Source: Spirosoma terrae
GTDB taxonomy: Bacteria; Bacteroidota; Bacteroidia; Cytophagales; Spirosomataceae
Direction of reading: 5' to 3'
Assembly (NCBI RefSeq): GCF_010435915.1
Contig: NZ_JAAFZH010000002.1
Span: forward strand, 124,001-188,000
DNA length: 64,000 bases
The first letter of the stretch is position 1. Each line of letters opens with the position of its first letter. Under the pieces are notes generated by a model, which did no database searches, was not told where the DNA came from, and saw only the letters and a list, made by a program, of their open reading frames with translations. Below are positions 18,499 through 27,334 of the stretch, one piece after another. The position numbers were made by a program, and so were the translations under genes.

Positions 18499-19863
18499 CT
18501 ATTTAACGTACCCAAGCTTTCGGGGAATGGTATAGATTTCTGTTTGGCGACCGTCGATGTAGCGGAACGCTTTACCGTCGAAAAAGCCATCTTCTTCGAG
18601 CATGATACGTACTGTTTTTTTCCACTCTGGAATGTCGACGGCGGCATTTAGCTCGATGGAATAAGCCGTATTAGCCTCCATCGGATAATCGCCTGTGCCG
18701 GGAACTCCCTTTTGCTGATCCCACATCCCAATCGCTGGTCCGGCGGCATGGCCATGTGCGCCAATGGGGTGGGAGTAGATCGTTCCTTTAATCCCTTCCT
18801 TGCTGGCCAGTTCCAACGCTGCTGATAAGATCTGATTACCCGTTTTGCCAATCTTGAATTGTTCGGTTACTAAGTCCTGTAAACGATTCCCCTGTGCAAA
18901 TGCCGTTTTAATAGACGCCGGAACGTCTGTTTCGCCCGGACGTAGCACATAAGCATGTTGTTGCTGGTCGGTATTCAGTCGTAGATACGTAATGCCAAAG
19001 TCAACATGTAGTAAATCGCCGGGCATAATGACCTGTTTGTCGGGTCGTTTCGAGAATGTACGCAAATGCTCAAAATCCTGTGAATCGTTACGTTGGATAT
19101 CCACCGTTGGGTGAAACCAGGTATCTAAGCCCAGGTCCGTGATCCGTTGCCGGAACCACCACACTACGTCGTCGGTAGTGGTAACGCCCGGCTGAATAAC
19201 CTGTTCTGAAAAGCCTTCCTGAATAATCTGATGCGAGAGCCGACAGATAAGTGGATAAATGGCCATTTCCTTCTCCGTACGCGTTTCGAGCCAGCCGACG
19301 GACAACCTTTCGGCCGATACAATCCGTGATTTGTAGGCAGTAGGCAGCTTTTGCAGAAATTCTTCGTGTTCCGTAAAACTTAGCCCGTCTGCATGGGCAT
19401 AGGTTGACGAGAAGTTCAGACCGATCTTCCTGGGTTTACGTTCTTCAATGATTTTCGAGAGAGCATCCCACTGATTTGGCCGAACGTCAATATCCCAGGC
19501 TCCTTTCAGCAGTTTGCCTACATCGTAGCGGGCAATGGCCAGCTTTTCTACCGGGTCTTTCCCATTATCAAAGAAGACCATGATGGTACGTCGGCGGGCC
19601 GATAGCCACGTACTGGGCAGCATCGTTTTCAGAACAGGATCTTCGTTGTATTCGCGAGAAATAATAATCCACATGTCGATTCCTTCCCGACGCATCAATT
19701 GGGGAAGTAGATTGGCGAAACGATCTTCCAGAATATCATCGACGATACGGGCCCGTTCGCGTTCGGGCAGGATAGTGGAAGGGGGGAGCGGCTGAGCGAT
19801 TGCCGCAGAGGAAAGAACTATAAATGTGAATAATTTGATGAGGGAATGTACTGATTTTGGCAT
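18499..19863 (-). CDS. Exported M24-family metallopeptidase (Xaa-Pro aminopeptidase-like)
   Basis: Predicted periplasmic dimetal peptidase with the creatinase/prolidase pita-bread fold. Start ATG 19863 gives a signal peptide (LIKLFTFIVLSSAAIAQ). The N-terminal creatinase-like domain is followed by the catalytic domain from about residue 210. Metal ligands fit D in HVDFGITY, D in LNTDQQQH, H in HPIGAHGHAAGP, E in YSIELNA and E in IMLEEDGF. The 39 bases upstream of this ATG are in frame but would place residues before the signal peptide. It could act on Xaa-Pro peptides; other amidohydrolase activities exist in this fold. Confidence 0.88.
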   Translation of the reverse strand: MPKSVHSLIKLFTFIVLSSAAIAQPLPPSTILPERERARIVDDILEDRFANLLPQLMRREGIDMWIIISREYNEDPVLKTMLPSTWLSARRRTIMVFFDNGKDPVEKLAIARYDVGKLLKGAWDIDVRPNQWDALSKIIEERKPRKIGLNFSSTYAHADGLSFTEHEEFLQKLPTAYKSRIVSAERLSVGWLETRTEKEMAIYPLICRLSHQIIQEGFSEQVIQPGVTTTDDVVWWFRQRITDLGLDTWFHPTVDIQRNDSQDFEHLRTFSKRPDKQVIMPGDLLHVDFGITYLRLNTDQQQHAYVLRPGETDVPASIKTAFAQGNRLQDLVTEQFKIGKTGNQILSAALELASKEGIKGTIYSHPIGAHGHAAGPAIGMWDQQKGVPGTGDYPMEANTAYSIELNAAVDIPEWKKTVRIMLEEDGFFDGKAFRYIDGRQTEIYTIPRKLGYVK

Positions 19864-20062
19864 AGAATACAGAGTGTGAGCAGTTTGTAGCAAGATACAC
19901 AAAGGGATTATAGTTTTTTAACATTTGCTGGGCAACGTTTCTATTCGTTAACGCATCTACTGAAAGACAAGCCGGAAGGCAAAATATTTGTTGTAAGCAT
20001 AGATTCCTTCCCTACGTTCGTTAGCTTGCTATATCTTGATTGTTGATACAACCTGTTCGTGC

Positions 20063-22768
20063 ATGAAGTCTATATTACTGATTACGTTTATTATTAGCTT
20101 GCCTTTACTGGCCAATGCGCAGAGTGGCCTGCGGGGAGTGGTTCGTAATAAACAGGGCGAAGCCTTGCCATATGCAGCCATTGTCGTGAAAGGAACGTCG
20201 GCCGGAACGATTACCAACGCAGAAGGCCGCTATGAAATCGCACTGGCGCCGGGGCAGTACACGATTGTCTTTCAGTATCTTGGTTTTCAAACAATTCAGA
20301 AGCCAATTGAGATTAATACCGGTTACGCTACGTTGGATGCTACGTTGGAAGAACAGGCGTACCGACTGGAAGAAGTGCAGGCTAAAGCGGGCAATGAAGA
20401 TCCCGCTTATACAATCATGCGCCGAGCTATTGCCAAGAGCCGGTTTCATCAGCTTCAGGTGCAACGTTTCAAAGCCCGAGTTTACACGAAATCGTCGATT
20501 ACGGTTACCGATCTGCCTAACCTGGCTGAAATGGCCTTTCGGAAACAGTTAAAAGAAGCGGAAAAGGAAGCCAATTTCAAAGTTGGTGTGCCGATGCTGA
20601 ACGAAACGGTGTCAGAGGTTTCGTTTAGCCAGCCCAATACGTATCGGCAGAAGATTATTGCGAATCGAAATTCGCAGGGAGATTTCCTGAGCCCCAGTCA
20701 GTTCTATAATGCGAGTTTCTATAATCCGACTATTGCTAATACGGTTTCGCCGTTGTCGCCCAAGGCCTTTGCGTACTATAAATTTGAATACAAAGGGACA
20801 TTTCGAGAGCCTGGGCCTGATGGAAAAGAGGTAGAAATCAGTAAGATTCAGGTTATTCCAAGGCAGTATGGGGAGGGAGTTTTTCGAGGAACAATCTTTA
20901 TTCTGGAAAATACCTGGGCGATCCATAGTTTGCAACTGGAAACGGTCAACAATATTGGTGTTACGTTCTCCGTCCGCCATGTGTGTAGCCCCATAAAAGG
21001 GGTCTGGATGCCAACGAACCAGCGCTACAACGGCAAAGGCTCGTATTTAGGAGTCAAAGCCGAAGGTTACTACATTCGCAATCTGACCTTCAGTGAGTTT
21101 GTGGTTAATCCGGCGTTTGTAGAAGATATTGAGGTGGTTGATGAGAAAAAAGCACCACCCACAACTACACTCTCAAGGGGAGACATTAAAGGCAAGCAGT
21201 TTGATGACCTGGTTAAGAAGCAGAAAGAGTTTTCAACCAAAAACCTGAAACAGCTTGTCAAGGAATATGAAAAGCAGGAAAAACAGGCTCGTAAAAATCG
21301 GAAAGAGGACGTAACGGTTGTGCGCGACGATTCACTCGTGGTAGATACGCTGGCGCGCAGACGTTCCAATACGTTTTGGGATTCGTTACGTTCCGTGCCT
21401 TTGACGAGCGCCGAAATTAAAAGCTATCGCAAGGCTGATAGTCTGGGTTTGACCCGTGAAATAAAAGCGCCGGGAACTGATACTACCCGAAAGGATACTA
21501 CAAAAAAGAAAGCACCAAAGACGTTTACTCTAGGTCATTTGATCGGAGGTAACACATGGCGATTAAGCAAACGCAGCTCCCTGATTTATACGAGCCCAAT
21601 TACTCGGTTGGAGTATAACACGGTAGAAGGGTATACGGCTGAAGGGGCATTGAATCTTCGTTACCGAGCTAAAGTCGATTCGGTAAGCCGGTATCGACAG
21701 ATTCCGCTGGGCGAGTGGAATATTGGCGGAACGGGGCGTTATCAGTTTGGCCGTGAAAAATTTGTGGGGTATGGTGAAGCAAGCTATCTCCATAAAAACA
21801 CCCGGATTGGCGTATCGGGCGGGCGCTATGTGTATCAGTTCAATCCAGATAATCCGATCAGCCCTTTTCTAAATTCGCTGACAACCTTGCTGTTTGAGCA
21901 GAATTTTGCCAAGCTATATCAGAAAGATTTTCTAAATATGACCGTCACGGCAACGCCATTCAAGGAACGAGTGCGGTTGACTGGGAGTCTGGAATATGCG
22001 CAGCGTTCGGAACTGGCTAATTATAGAGAAGACCTGAAACCATGGATTAATTGGCGAAACCGAACGTTTACGCCGAACCGCCCCGACAACGCTGAATTAG
22101 CAAGCACTGGCTTCCAGACCCATAATGCGCTGCTACTTAATTTGACCGCTTCGGCCCGGCTTGGTGCCACTGAATACACGATTCGGAATGGACGACGCGT
22201 TGCCCGGCGCGATAACGAAAGCCCGTTGTTAACGGTCAATTACCGGAAAGGCATTGCCGATCTGGCCGGATCGGACGTGGATTATGATTTTCTTCAGGCA
22301 AGTATTAGTCATTCGTTTGAGACCGGCATACGTAGCCGATTAAGCTATCAGCTCAGTGCAGGCGCTTTTCTGAATGACCGACAAGTATACTTCCCCGATT
22401 TTAAACATTTTGCGGGTAATCAATTTTTTCTGCAACAGGGCGACGTAGTATCGAGCTATCGGTTGCTGCCTTATTATCAGTACAGTACGGGTAAACGGTT
22501 TGCGGAAGGACACGTACTGGCTGAGTTTCGGAAACTCTTCATCACGCAGCTTACACTGGTACGGCTGATTGGTCTGAAAGAGAATCTATTTGTCCATTAT
22601 CTTGCTACGCCAGCCTCAAAGAACTATACCGAAATAGGCTATGGTTTGGACGGTATCATTCCGCAGGTTTTCCCATTCTTTAGAGTCGAAGTTATTTCGC
22701 AATGGCAGGACGCTACGTATCAGGGACTAGGCTTCCGGATCGGTACTACGTTGAAGTTTGGCCGGTAG
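20063..22768 (+). CDS. DUF5686 outer-membrane protein with carboxypeptidase-like regulatory domain
   Basis: Large Bacteroidota surface protein of unknown function. ATG 20063 gives a signal peptide ending in LLANAQ. Residues about 22-100 form a CarboxypepD_reg-like beta-sandwich (GLRGVVRNKQGEALPYAAIVV), as in TonB-dependent transporters. The rest matches DUF5686: DPAYTIMRRAIAKSRFH, a central charged Lys/Glu-rich segment (about 370-480), and an amphipathic beta-strand-rich C-terminal half that could form a barrel. It ends in an aromatic/basic strand (FRIGTTLKFGR). No TonB box or plug domain is present, so it is not a classic SusC. Confidence 0.85.
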   Translation: MKSILLITFIISLPLLANAQSGLRGVVRNKQGEALPYAAIVVKGTSAGTITNAEGRYEIALAPGQYTIVFQYLGFQTIQKPIEINTGYATLDATLEEQAYRLEEVQAKAGNEDPAYTIMRRAIAKSRFHQLQVQRFKARVYTKSSITVTDLPNLAEMAFRKQLKEAEKEANFKVGVPMLNETVSEVSFSQPNTYRQKIIANRNSQGDFLSPSQFYNASFYNPTIANTVSPLSPKAFAYYKFEYKGTFREPGPDGKEVEISKIQVIPRQYGEGVFRGTIFILENTWAIHSLQLETVNNIGVTFSVRHVCSPIKGVWMPTNQRYNGKGSYLGVKAEGYYIRNLTFSEFVVNPAFVEDIEVVDEKKAPPTTTLSRGDIKGKQFDDLVKKQKEFSTKNLKQLVKEYEKQEKQARKNRKEDVTVVRDDSLVVDTLARRRSNTFWDSLRSVPLTSAEIKSYRKADSLGLTREIKAPGTDTTRKDTTKKKAPKTFTLGHLIGGNTWRLSKRSSLIYTSPITRLEYNTVEGYTAEGALNLRYRAKVDSVSRYRQIPLGEWNIGGTGRYQFGREKFVGYGEASYLHKNTRIGVSGGRYVYQFNPDNPISPFLNSLTTLLFEQNFAKLYQKDFLNMTVTATPFKERVRLTGSLEYAQRSELANYREDLKPWINWRNRTFTPNRPDNAELASTGFQTHNALLLNLTASARLGATEYTIRNGRRVARRDNESPLLTVNYRKGIADLAGSDVDYDFLQASISHSFETGIRSRLSYQLSAGAFLNDRQVYFPDFKHFAGNQFFLQQGDVVSSYRLLPYYQYSTGKRFAEGHVLAEFRKLFITQLTLVRLIGLKENLFVHYLATPASKNYTEIGYGLDGIIPQVFPFFRVEVISQWQDATYQGLGFRIGTTLKFGR

Positions 22769-22854
22769 AATTCTACAGCTTGGATAATTAATAGTAAGAA
22801 ATGAAAGCCTATTAGCGATAAGAATGGTTAGATGAATGAACTTGATCCACTCTT

Positions 22855-23946
22855 ATGCAGCGTCGACAATTTCTACAGGCATCACTTCTCGCATCGACTG
22901 GTCTGCATCTGACAGACGCAGAATTACTAAAAACGGCCGTTCTACCCGATCCTAAACCGGATAAGCTACCTCGTTGGCGGGGTTTTAATCTGCTCGAAAA
23001 GTTTGTGGCTGGTACGACTGGCCCGGAGCCATCGGGCCCTTATGAGGAGCGTGATTTTGAGTGGATTGCTAACTGGGGTTTCAATTTTGTTCGACTACCG
23101 ATGTCGTATCATTGCTGGTCTACACCCAATCCGGCGCAGTGGACTCAGATCAACGAGCGGGTGATGAAAGAGGTTGATGAGGCTGTGGATTTCGGGAAGA
23201 AATATGGCATTCATGTAAACCTGAATTTACACCGAATTCCAGGGTATTGTGTTAATCCTCCTGCGGAACCACTGAATCTCTGGACTGACGAACGGGCGTT
23301 GGAGGCAGCGGTATTTCACTGGAAATACCTGGCAGAACGCTACAAAGGACGCCCTAATCGGGAAGTCTCTTTTGATCTGATCAACGAGCCCAACACCGAT
23401 GAAGCCAATTACGTACGGGTTATTACGGCCCTCGTTGAAGGAATCCGCTCTGTCGATCCTGATCGATTAATTATTGCAGATGGGCTACAGTACGGCAATC
23501 AACCCGTTTTTAAGCTGGCAAATCTTAAGATCGGACAGAGTACTCGCGGTTATTTACCGATGAACGTAAGTCATTACAAAGCGGAATGGGTACCCATGTT
23601 GAAAGATGCTCCCGAGCCGACCTGGCCTGCCAATTGGATGAAGATGACCTGGGATCGCAGTACGTTGCAGAAAAATACGATTGAGCCCTGGAAAAAACTC
23701 CAACGGCAAGGCGTTGGGATCCACGTTGGCGAGTGGGGTTGTTATAATAAAACGCCCCACGACGTAGCCTTGCGGTATATGGAAGACCATCTGAAACTCT
23801 GGAAATCGGCTGGGTGGGGCTGGGCACTCTGGAATTTTCGAGGGGCGTTTGGGATTCTCAACAGCGAACGTACTGATGTTACGTATAAAGACTTTCAGGG
23901 CATGCAGCTCGATGAGAAAATGCTGAATCTGCTACGTAGATATTGA
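22855..23946 (+). CDS. Glycoside hydrolase family 5 protein, Tat-type signal
   Basis: Predicted exported beta-glycanase or glucosidase. The N-terminus MQRRQFLQASLLAS resembles a twin-arginine signal. The TIM barrel starts near residue 40 (WRGFNLLEKF). The acid/base motif is DLINEPN and the nucleophile motif is HVGEWGCYN, both intact. FVRLPMSYHCW and LNLHRIPGYC fit GH5 substrate-site loops. The gene lies 87 bases after the DUF5686 gene on the same strand. Endoglucanase, mannanase and glucosidase activities all occur in this family, so the substrate is open. Confidence 0.87.
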   Translation: MQRRQFLQASLLASTGLHLTDAELLKTAVLPDPKPDKLPRWRGFNLLEKFVAGTTGPEPSGPYEERDFEWIANWGFNFVRLPMSYHCWSTPNPAQWTQINERVMKEVDEAVDFGKKYGIHVNLNLHRIPGYCVNPPAEPLNLWTDERALEAAVFHWKYLAERYKGRPNREVSFDLINEPNTDEANYVRVITALVEGIRSVDPDRLIIADGLQYGNQPVFKLANLKIGQSTRGYLPMNVSHYKAEWVPMLKDAPEPTWPANWMKMTWDRSTLQKNTIEPWKKLQRQGVGIHVGEWGCYNKTPHDVALRYMEDHLKLWKSAGWGWALWNFRGAFGILNSERTDVTYKDFQGMQLDEKMLNLLRRY

Positions 23947-24057
23947 TTTTGTGTAAACAAACGACTGAAAAACTGGTGGTTAGCTAACAGAAAGATAAAG
24001 GGCGTTTAACCTGTAGTTCATACCAGAAGCCGTACTTTGCGCAAACCAATATAACGC

Positions 24058-24978
24058 ATGAATCGTCGCGACGTTGTTAGGCGAATGGGTGCGGGCCTTG
24101 CGGCTCTTTCTGCAACAAATCTGGCGGCTGCTCCCCTAGCCGCACCATCAAAACAGCGGGTACTACGTATTGCCCACTTGACCGATACGCACATGCAACC
24201 GCTGGTTGGAGCCGCCAAAGGTTTTGAAAAATGCCTTCACCACGTACAGGGATTGTCCGAAAAGCCAGATCTGATCATAAATGGTGGCGATGCCGTTATG
24301 GAAGCACATGGCCGGGGACAGGACAGTGTCAGGCGGCAATGGGGATTATATAATGACGTAATACGTAGTGAAAACGCATTGCCGATTCTGAACTGTATTG
24401 GCAATCACGATATCTGGTGTAGGAAAGAAACGAAAGTATATTTCGATGATGGCCGAAAATGGGCTATGGACGAATTACAGATGTCGGACCGATATTATAG
24501 TCTTGACCGGAATGGCTGGCATATCGTAGTACTGGATAGTGTTCAGCCTAAAGCCGACGGAAGTTGGTACACGGCCCATCTGGACGACGAGCAATATCAC
24601 TGGCTTGAGTCCGACTTAAAAGTAACGCCCGTTGAGACACCTATTCTGATTGTTTCTCACGTACCAATTCTGGCAGCCTGCGTATTTTTTGATGGACAGC
24701 GGTTTTCTGGTGAAAACTGGAGCGTACCGTCGCGTTGGATGCATAGCGACACGATTCGACTAACGAGTCTGTTTCATCGGTATCCGAATGTGAAGTCGGC
24801 CTTAAGCGGGCACATTCACCTGGTTGACCGGGTCGATTATGGGGGTGTTTCGTATTTCTGTAACGGAGCTGTCAGTGGGGCCTGGTGGTTTGGAAAATAC
24901 CATCACACGGCCGCAGGTTATGCTGTTGTTGATTTATTCAACGATGGATCGGTGGAGAATACGTATGTGAATTATTAG
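24058..24978 (+). CDS. Exported calcineurin-like metallophosphoesterase
   Basis: Dimetal phosphoesterase with a Tat-like N-terminus (MNRRDVVRRMGAGLAALSA). All signature motifs appear in order: LTDTHMQ, NGGDAV, IGNHDIW, IVSHVP and SGHIHLVD. The domain fills most of the 306 residues, so no extra binding module is present. It follows the GH5 gene by 111 bases on the same strand, and both share Tat-type export. The substrate is not predictable; cyclic nucleotides, phosphodiesters and phosphoproteins are all used by relatives. Confidence 0.88.
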   Translation: MNRRDVVRRMGAGLAALSATNLAAAPLAAPSKQRVLRIAHLTDTHMQPLVGAAKGFEKCLHHVQGLSEKPDLIINGGDAVMEAHGRGQDSVRRQWGLYNDVIRSENALPILNCIGNHDIWCRKETKVYFDDGRKWAMDELQMSDRYYSLDRNGWHIVVLDSVQPKADGSWYTAHLDDEQYHWLESDLKVTPVETPILIVSHVPILAACVFFDGQRFSGENWSVPSRWMHSDTIRLTSLFHRYPNVKSALSGHIHLVDRVDYGGVSYFCNGAVSGAWWFGKYHHTAAGYAVVDLFNDGSVENTYVNY

Positions 24979-24986
24979 CTAGTTAA

Positions 24987-25047
24987 ACAGGATTTACAAC
25001 AAGAATAAGATTAAGATAAATAATCCTGTTCTTCTTGTAAATCCTGT
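24987..25047. terminator. Stem-loop between convergent genes, repeat-like
   Basis: Inverted arms of 19 bp (24987-25005 and 25029-25047) differ at one position. They enclose a loop that repeats an AGGATT/AATCCT motif. It starts 8 bases after the phosphoesterase stop and precedes the HIT stop by 20, so it can terminate both. The oligomer ACAGGATTTACAA resembles a dispersed intergenic repeat. Confidence 0.6.
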
Positions 25048-25067
25048 CAGGAAATTCTAAATCCTAT

Positions 25068-25457
25068 CTACAAATACTGCCTGATTTTTTCCGCTGTGGC
25101 TGCCAGTTCGTCTTGGGTTGGCTTCATTTTATTATTAAAATTCATGTCAGCCATAGAGTTAAGCGGAATCAGATGGACATGGGCATGGGGTACTTCCAGA
25201 CCAACAACAGCTACGCCGATGCGCTTGCAGGGGATGGCTTTTTCAATAGCAGGAGCAATTTTTTTGGCGAAGGCCATTAAGCCAGTATACAGTTCGTCGT
25301 CCAGATCGAAAATATAATCGACTTCTTGTTTAGGGATAACCAGCGTATGGCCGGTTGTGGTGGGCATTACGTCCAGAAATGCCAGATAATCGTCGGTTTC
25401 GGCAATTTTATGAGCGGGGATTTCGCCGGCAACGATACGAGAGAAGATAGAAGGCAT
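25068..25457 (-). CDS. HIT family protein (HINT-like hydrolase)
   Basis: Small nucleotide-binding hydrolase of the histidine-triad family, usually acting on adenosine 5'-monophosphoramidates or dinucleotides. At 129 aa it has normal length. The start SIFSRIVAGEIPAHKI and the C-terminal triad HAHVHLIP are typical of the HINT branch. It is cytoplasmic. The greA gene lies upstream on the same strand, separated by an inverted heptamer-repeat element. Confidence 0.93.
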   Translation of the reverse strand: MPSIFSRIVAGEIPAHKIAETDDYLAFLDVMPTTTGHTLVIPKQEVDYIFDLDDELYTGLMAFAKKIAPAIEKAIPCKRIGVAVVGLEVPHAHVHLIPLNSMADMNFNNKMKPTQDELAATAEKIRQYL

Positions 25458-25469
25458 ACGTTCGTTTTT

Positions 25470-25544
25470 GTTTTCAGTTTACAGTTTTCAGAGAGGAATC
25501 ACAGTAGCGAAAAACCGGAAAACTATAAACTGAAAACTGTAAAC
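25470..25544. repeat. Inverted heptamer-repeat element, copy 1
   Basis: The right arm (25519-25544) is made of 7-bp units ACTATAA, ACTGAAA, ACTGTAA. The left arm (25470-25491) holds the reverse complement of similar units. Fifteen bases pair perfectly between the arms, leaving a loop of about 38. It fills the gap between greA and the HIT gene. A longer copy with the same heptamers lies at 46001-46150. Confidence 0.75.
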
Positions 25545-25550
25545 GGCTGC

Positions 25551-26024
25551 TTATCGGGAGATTTCAACAACTTCAAATTCCACTAAGCCTGCTGGTACTT
25601 TAATTTCAGCAACATCGCCGACGCGCTTGCCCAGAAGACCTTTACCAATAGGGGAGCTTACTGATATACGCCCTGATTTCAGGTCTGCTTCTTCTTCAGA
25701 AACCAGCGTATAATTCATAACGGCTCCGTTTTTCTTATTCTTGATTTTTACATTGGACAGAACCGAAATCTGCGATGCATCGATGGTCGATTCATCCAGA
25801 ATACGAGCGTTGGCAACTACTTCTTCCAGTTTTGATATTTTCAATTCATGAAGCCCCTGAGCATCTTTAGCCGCATCATATTCAGCATTTTCGCTAAGGT
25901 CGCCTTTATCGCGGGCTTCGGCAATCTGACGGGCAATTTCGGCCCGACCTTTTGTTTTCAGATCGTTCAGCTCAGTTTTGAGCCGGTTGAGTCCTTCTTC
26001 TGTATAATATGAAATTTTTCCCAT
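25551..26024 (-). CDS. greA: Transcription elongation factor GreA
   Basis: Binds the RNA polymerase secondary channel and stimulates cleavage of backtracked RNA. At 157 aa it has the family's full length. The N-terminal coiled coil (YYTEEGLNRLKTELNDLKTKGRAEIARQ region) carries the acidic tip DLSENAEYDAAKD. The C-terminal FKBP-like domain ends in IKVPAGLVEFEVVEISR. A promoter about 240 bases upstream and a hairpin with a U tract in between suggest control by leader termination. Confidence 0.97.
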   Translation of the reverse strand: MGKISYYTEEGLNRLKTELNDLKTKGRAEIARQIAEARDKGDLSENAEYDAAKDAQGLHELKISKLEEVVANARILDESTIDASQISVLSNVKIKNKKNGAVMNYTLVSEEEADLKSGRISVSSPIGKGLLGKRVGDVAEIKVPAGLVEFEVVEISR

Positions 26025-26074
26025 AATACGTACGTACTTACTCGTTAATTCACATTGGGTTTGGGTTGCTCGTT

Positions 26075-26106
26075 AAAAACAAAAAGAACGGTACACTGAC
26101 CGTTCT
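26075..26106 (-). terminator. Attenuator-like terminator in the greA leader
   Basis: On the minus strand an 8-bp perfect hairpin (26106-26085, 6-base loop) is followed by a T-rich tract (26084-26075). No gene ends upstream of it, since fmt is divergent. It would therefore terminate only transcripts starting at the greA promoter, giving a leader RNA of roughly 180 nt. Confidence 0.55.
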
Positions 26107-26262
26107 GCAACCAAATTGGTTTTCTTTGCAGCCACGTCAGGATCGTCGTCGGATCTCCCGAGCGATCGGTTTATGAATATGGTAATTTGTTCGTCGCATA
26201 GGCAAGGCCAATACCATCAAATTGTTCTGACTCGATACGGTTAAACCAACGTATCGTTGATA

Positions 26263-26293
26263 CAAAAATAGAAATACTTCCCGGCTATATCAA
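26263..26293 (-). promoter_or_regulatory. Bacteroidota-type promoter for greA
   Basis: On the minus strand, TTG (26293-26291), 20 bases, then TATTTTTG (26270-26263). This matches the TTG-N20-TAnnTTTG pattern exactly. Transcription would start near 26256, about 230 bases before the greA ATG. Confidence 0.5.
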
Positions 26294-26335
26294 CAGTTGA
26301 TTCATTTGCCGGTACAAAAACTGAGCTACCGATTC

Positions 26336-27259
26336 ATGGATAAATCGCTTCGCATCGTCTTCATGGGCACTCCCGATTTCGCCGTCGCCAGTCTGCAACG
26401 ACTGCTGGGAGGAGGGTGTACTGTTGTTGCTGTTGTTACGGCTCCTGACCGACCTTCAGGCCGAGGATTACAGCTAACTCCTTCCGCTGTTAAAAAAGCA
26501 GCATTGGCCGCTAACCTACCTGTTTTGCAGCCCGAAAAGCTGCGTGATCCGGCTTTTCTGGACGACTTGGCCAGCTACAAGGCTGATCTTCAGGTTGTCG
26601 TAGCGTTTCGCATGCTGCCAGAGGTGGTATGGGCTATGCCGACGATTGGTACGTTTAATTTACACGGTTCCCTACTGCCGCAGTATCGGGGAGCGGCTCC
26701 GATCAACTGGGCCATCATTAATGGCGAAACGGAGACTGGTGTAACCACTTTCTTTATCGAAAAGGAAATCGATACAGGACAGATGATTTTCCAGGATACG
26801 GAGCCTATTTACCCGGATGATACGGCCGGAACGGTTCATGATCGATTGATGGAGCGGGGTGCTGATCTGGTTCTGAAAACGGTACGAGCCATTGAAGCGG
26901 GCGAGTATCCTCGGACTCCTCAGCCCATGTCGGGCGAGCTAAAACCAGCGCCCAAACTCAGCCGGGAGACAACAGAAATTAACTGGAATCAACCAGCCAT
27001 AACGGTTCGGAATTTTGTGCGGGGGCTGTCACCTTACCCAGCGGCCTGGACTACCGTAAACGGCAAATTTTTTAAAGTGTATAACGTATCCATCGCCAAC
27101 GAGTCGCCCTTTGCGGCTGAAGTGGGAGAAGCCTATACCGATAATAAGACGACCATTTTGATACGTGCCGCCGACGGCTGGCTAAGCCTGGACTTGTTGC
27201 AGGCCGAAGGCAAACGCCGGATGACAGCTGAGGAGTTTTTGCGGGGGAATCGTCTTTAG
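26336..27259 (+). CDS. fmt: Methionyl-tRNA formyltransferase
   Basis: Formylates Met-tRNA(fMet) with 10-formyl-tetrahydrofolate for translation initiation. ATG 26336 gives 307 residues, beginning at MDKSLRIVFMGTPDFA as in the family. Catalytic residues are in FNLHGSLLPQYRGAAP (Asn, His) and EKEIDTGQM (Asp). The C-terminal tRNA-binding domain starts near residue 205. Thirteen upstream codons are open but unlike the family. It is divergent from greA. The folA gene downstream also belongs to folate metabolism. Confidence 0.96.
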   Translation: MDKSLRIVFMGTPDFAVASLQRLLGGGCTVVAVVTAPDRPSGRGLQLTPSAVKKAALAANLPVLQPEKLRDPAFLDDLASYKADLQVVVAFRMLPEVVWAMPTIGTFNLHGSLLPQYRGAAPINWAIINGETETGVTTFFIEKEIDTGQMIFQDTEPIYPDDTAGTVHDRLMERGADLVLKTVRAIEAGEYPRTPQPMSGELKPAPKLSRETTEINWNQPAITVRNFVRGLSPYPAAWTTVNGKFFKVYNVSIANESPFAAEVGEAYTDNKTTILIRAADGWLSLDLLQAEGKRRMTAEEFLRGNRL

Positions 27260-27334
27260 GTAATGATCATACGTAGCGTCAGGCTTACCCGTATGATTCC
27301 TGGTTTTTGCTCCTTAACGTACTTCTCCCTACTT

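Noticed and set aside
25470..25544. Simple terminator reading of the heptamer element
   Set aside because: The loop is about 38 bases and the arms are repeat arrays; termination may be a side effect but is not the main feature.
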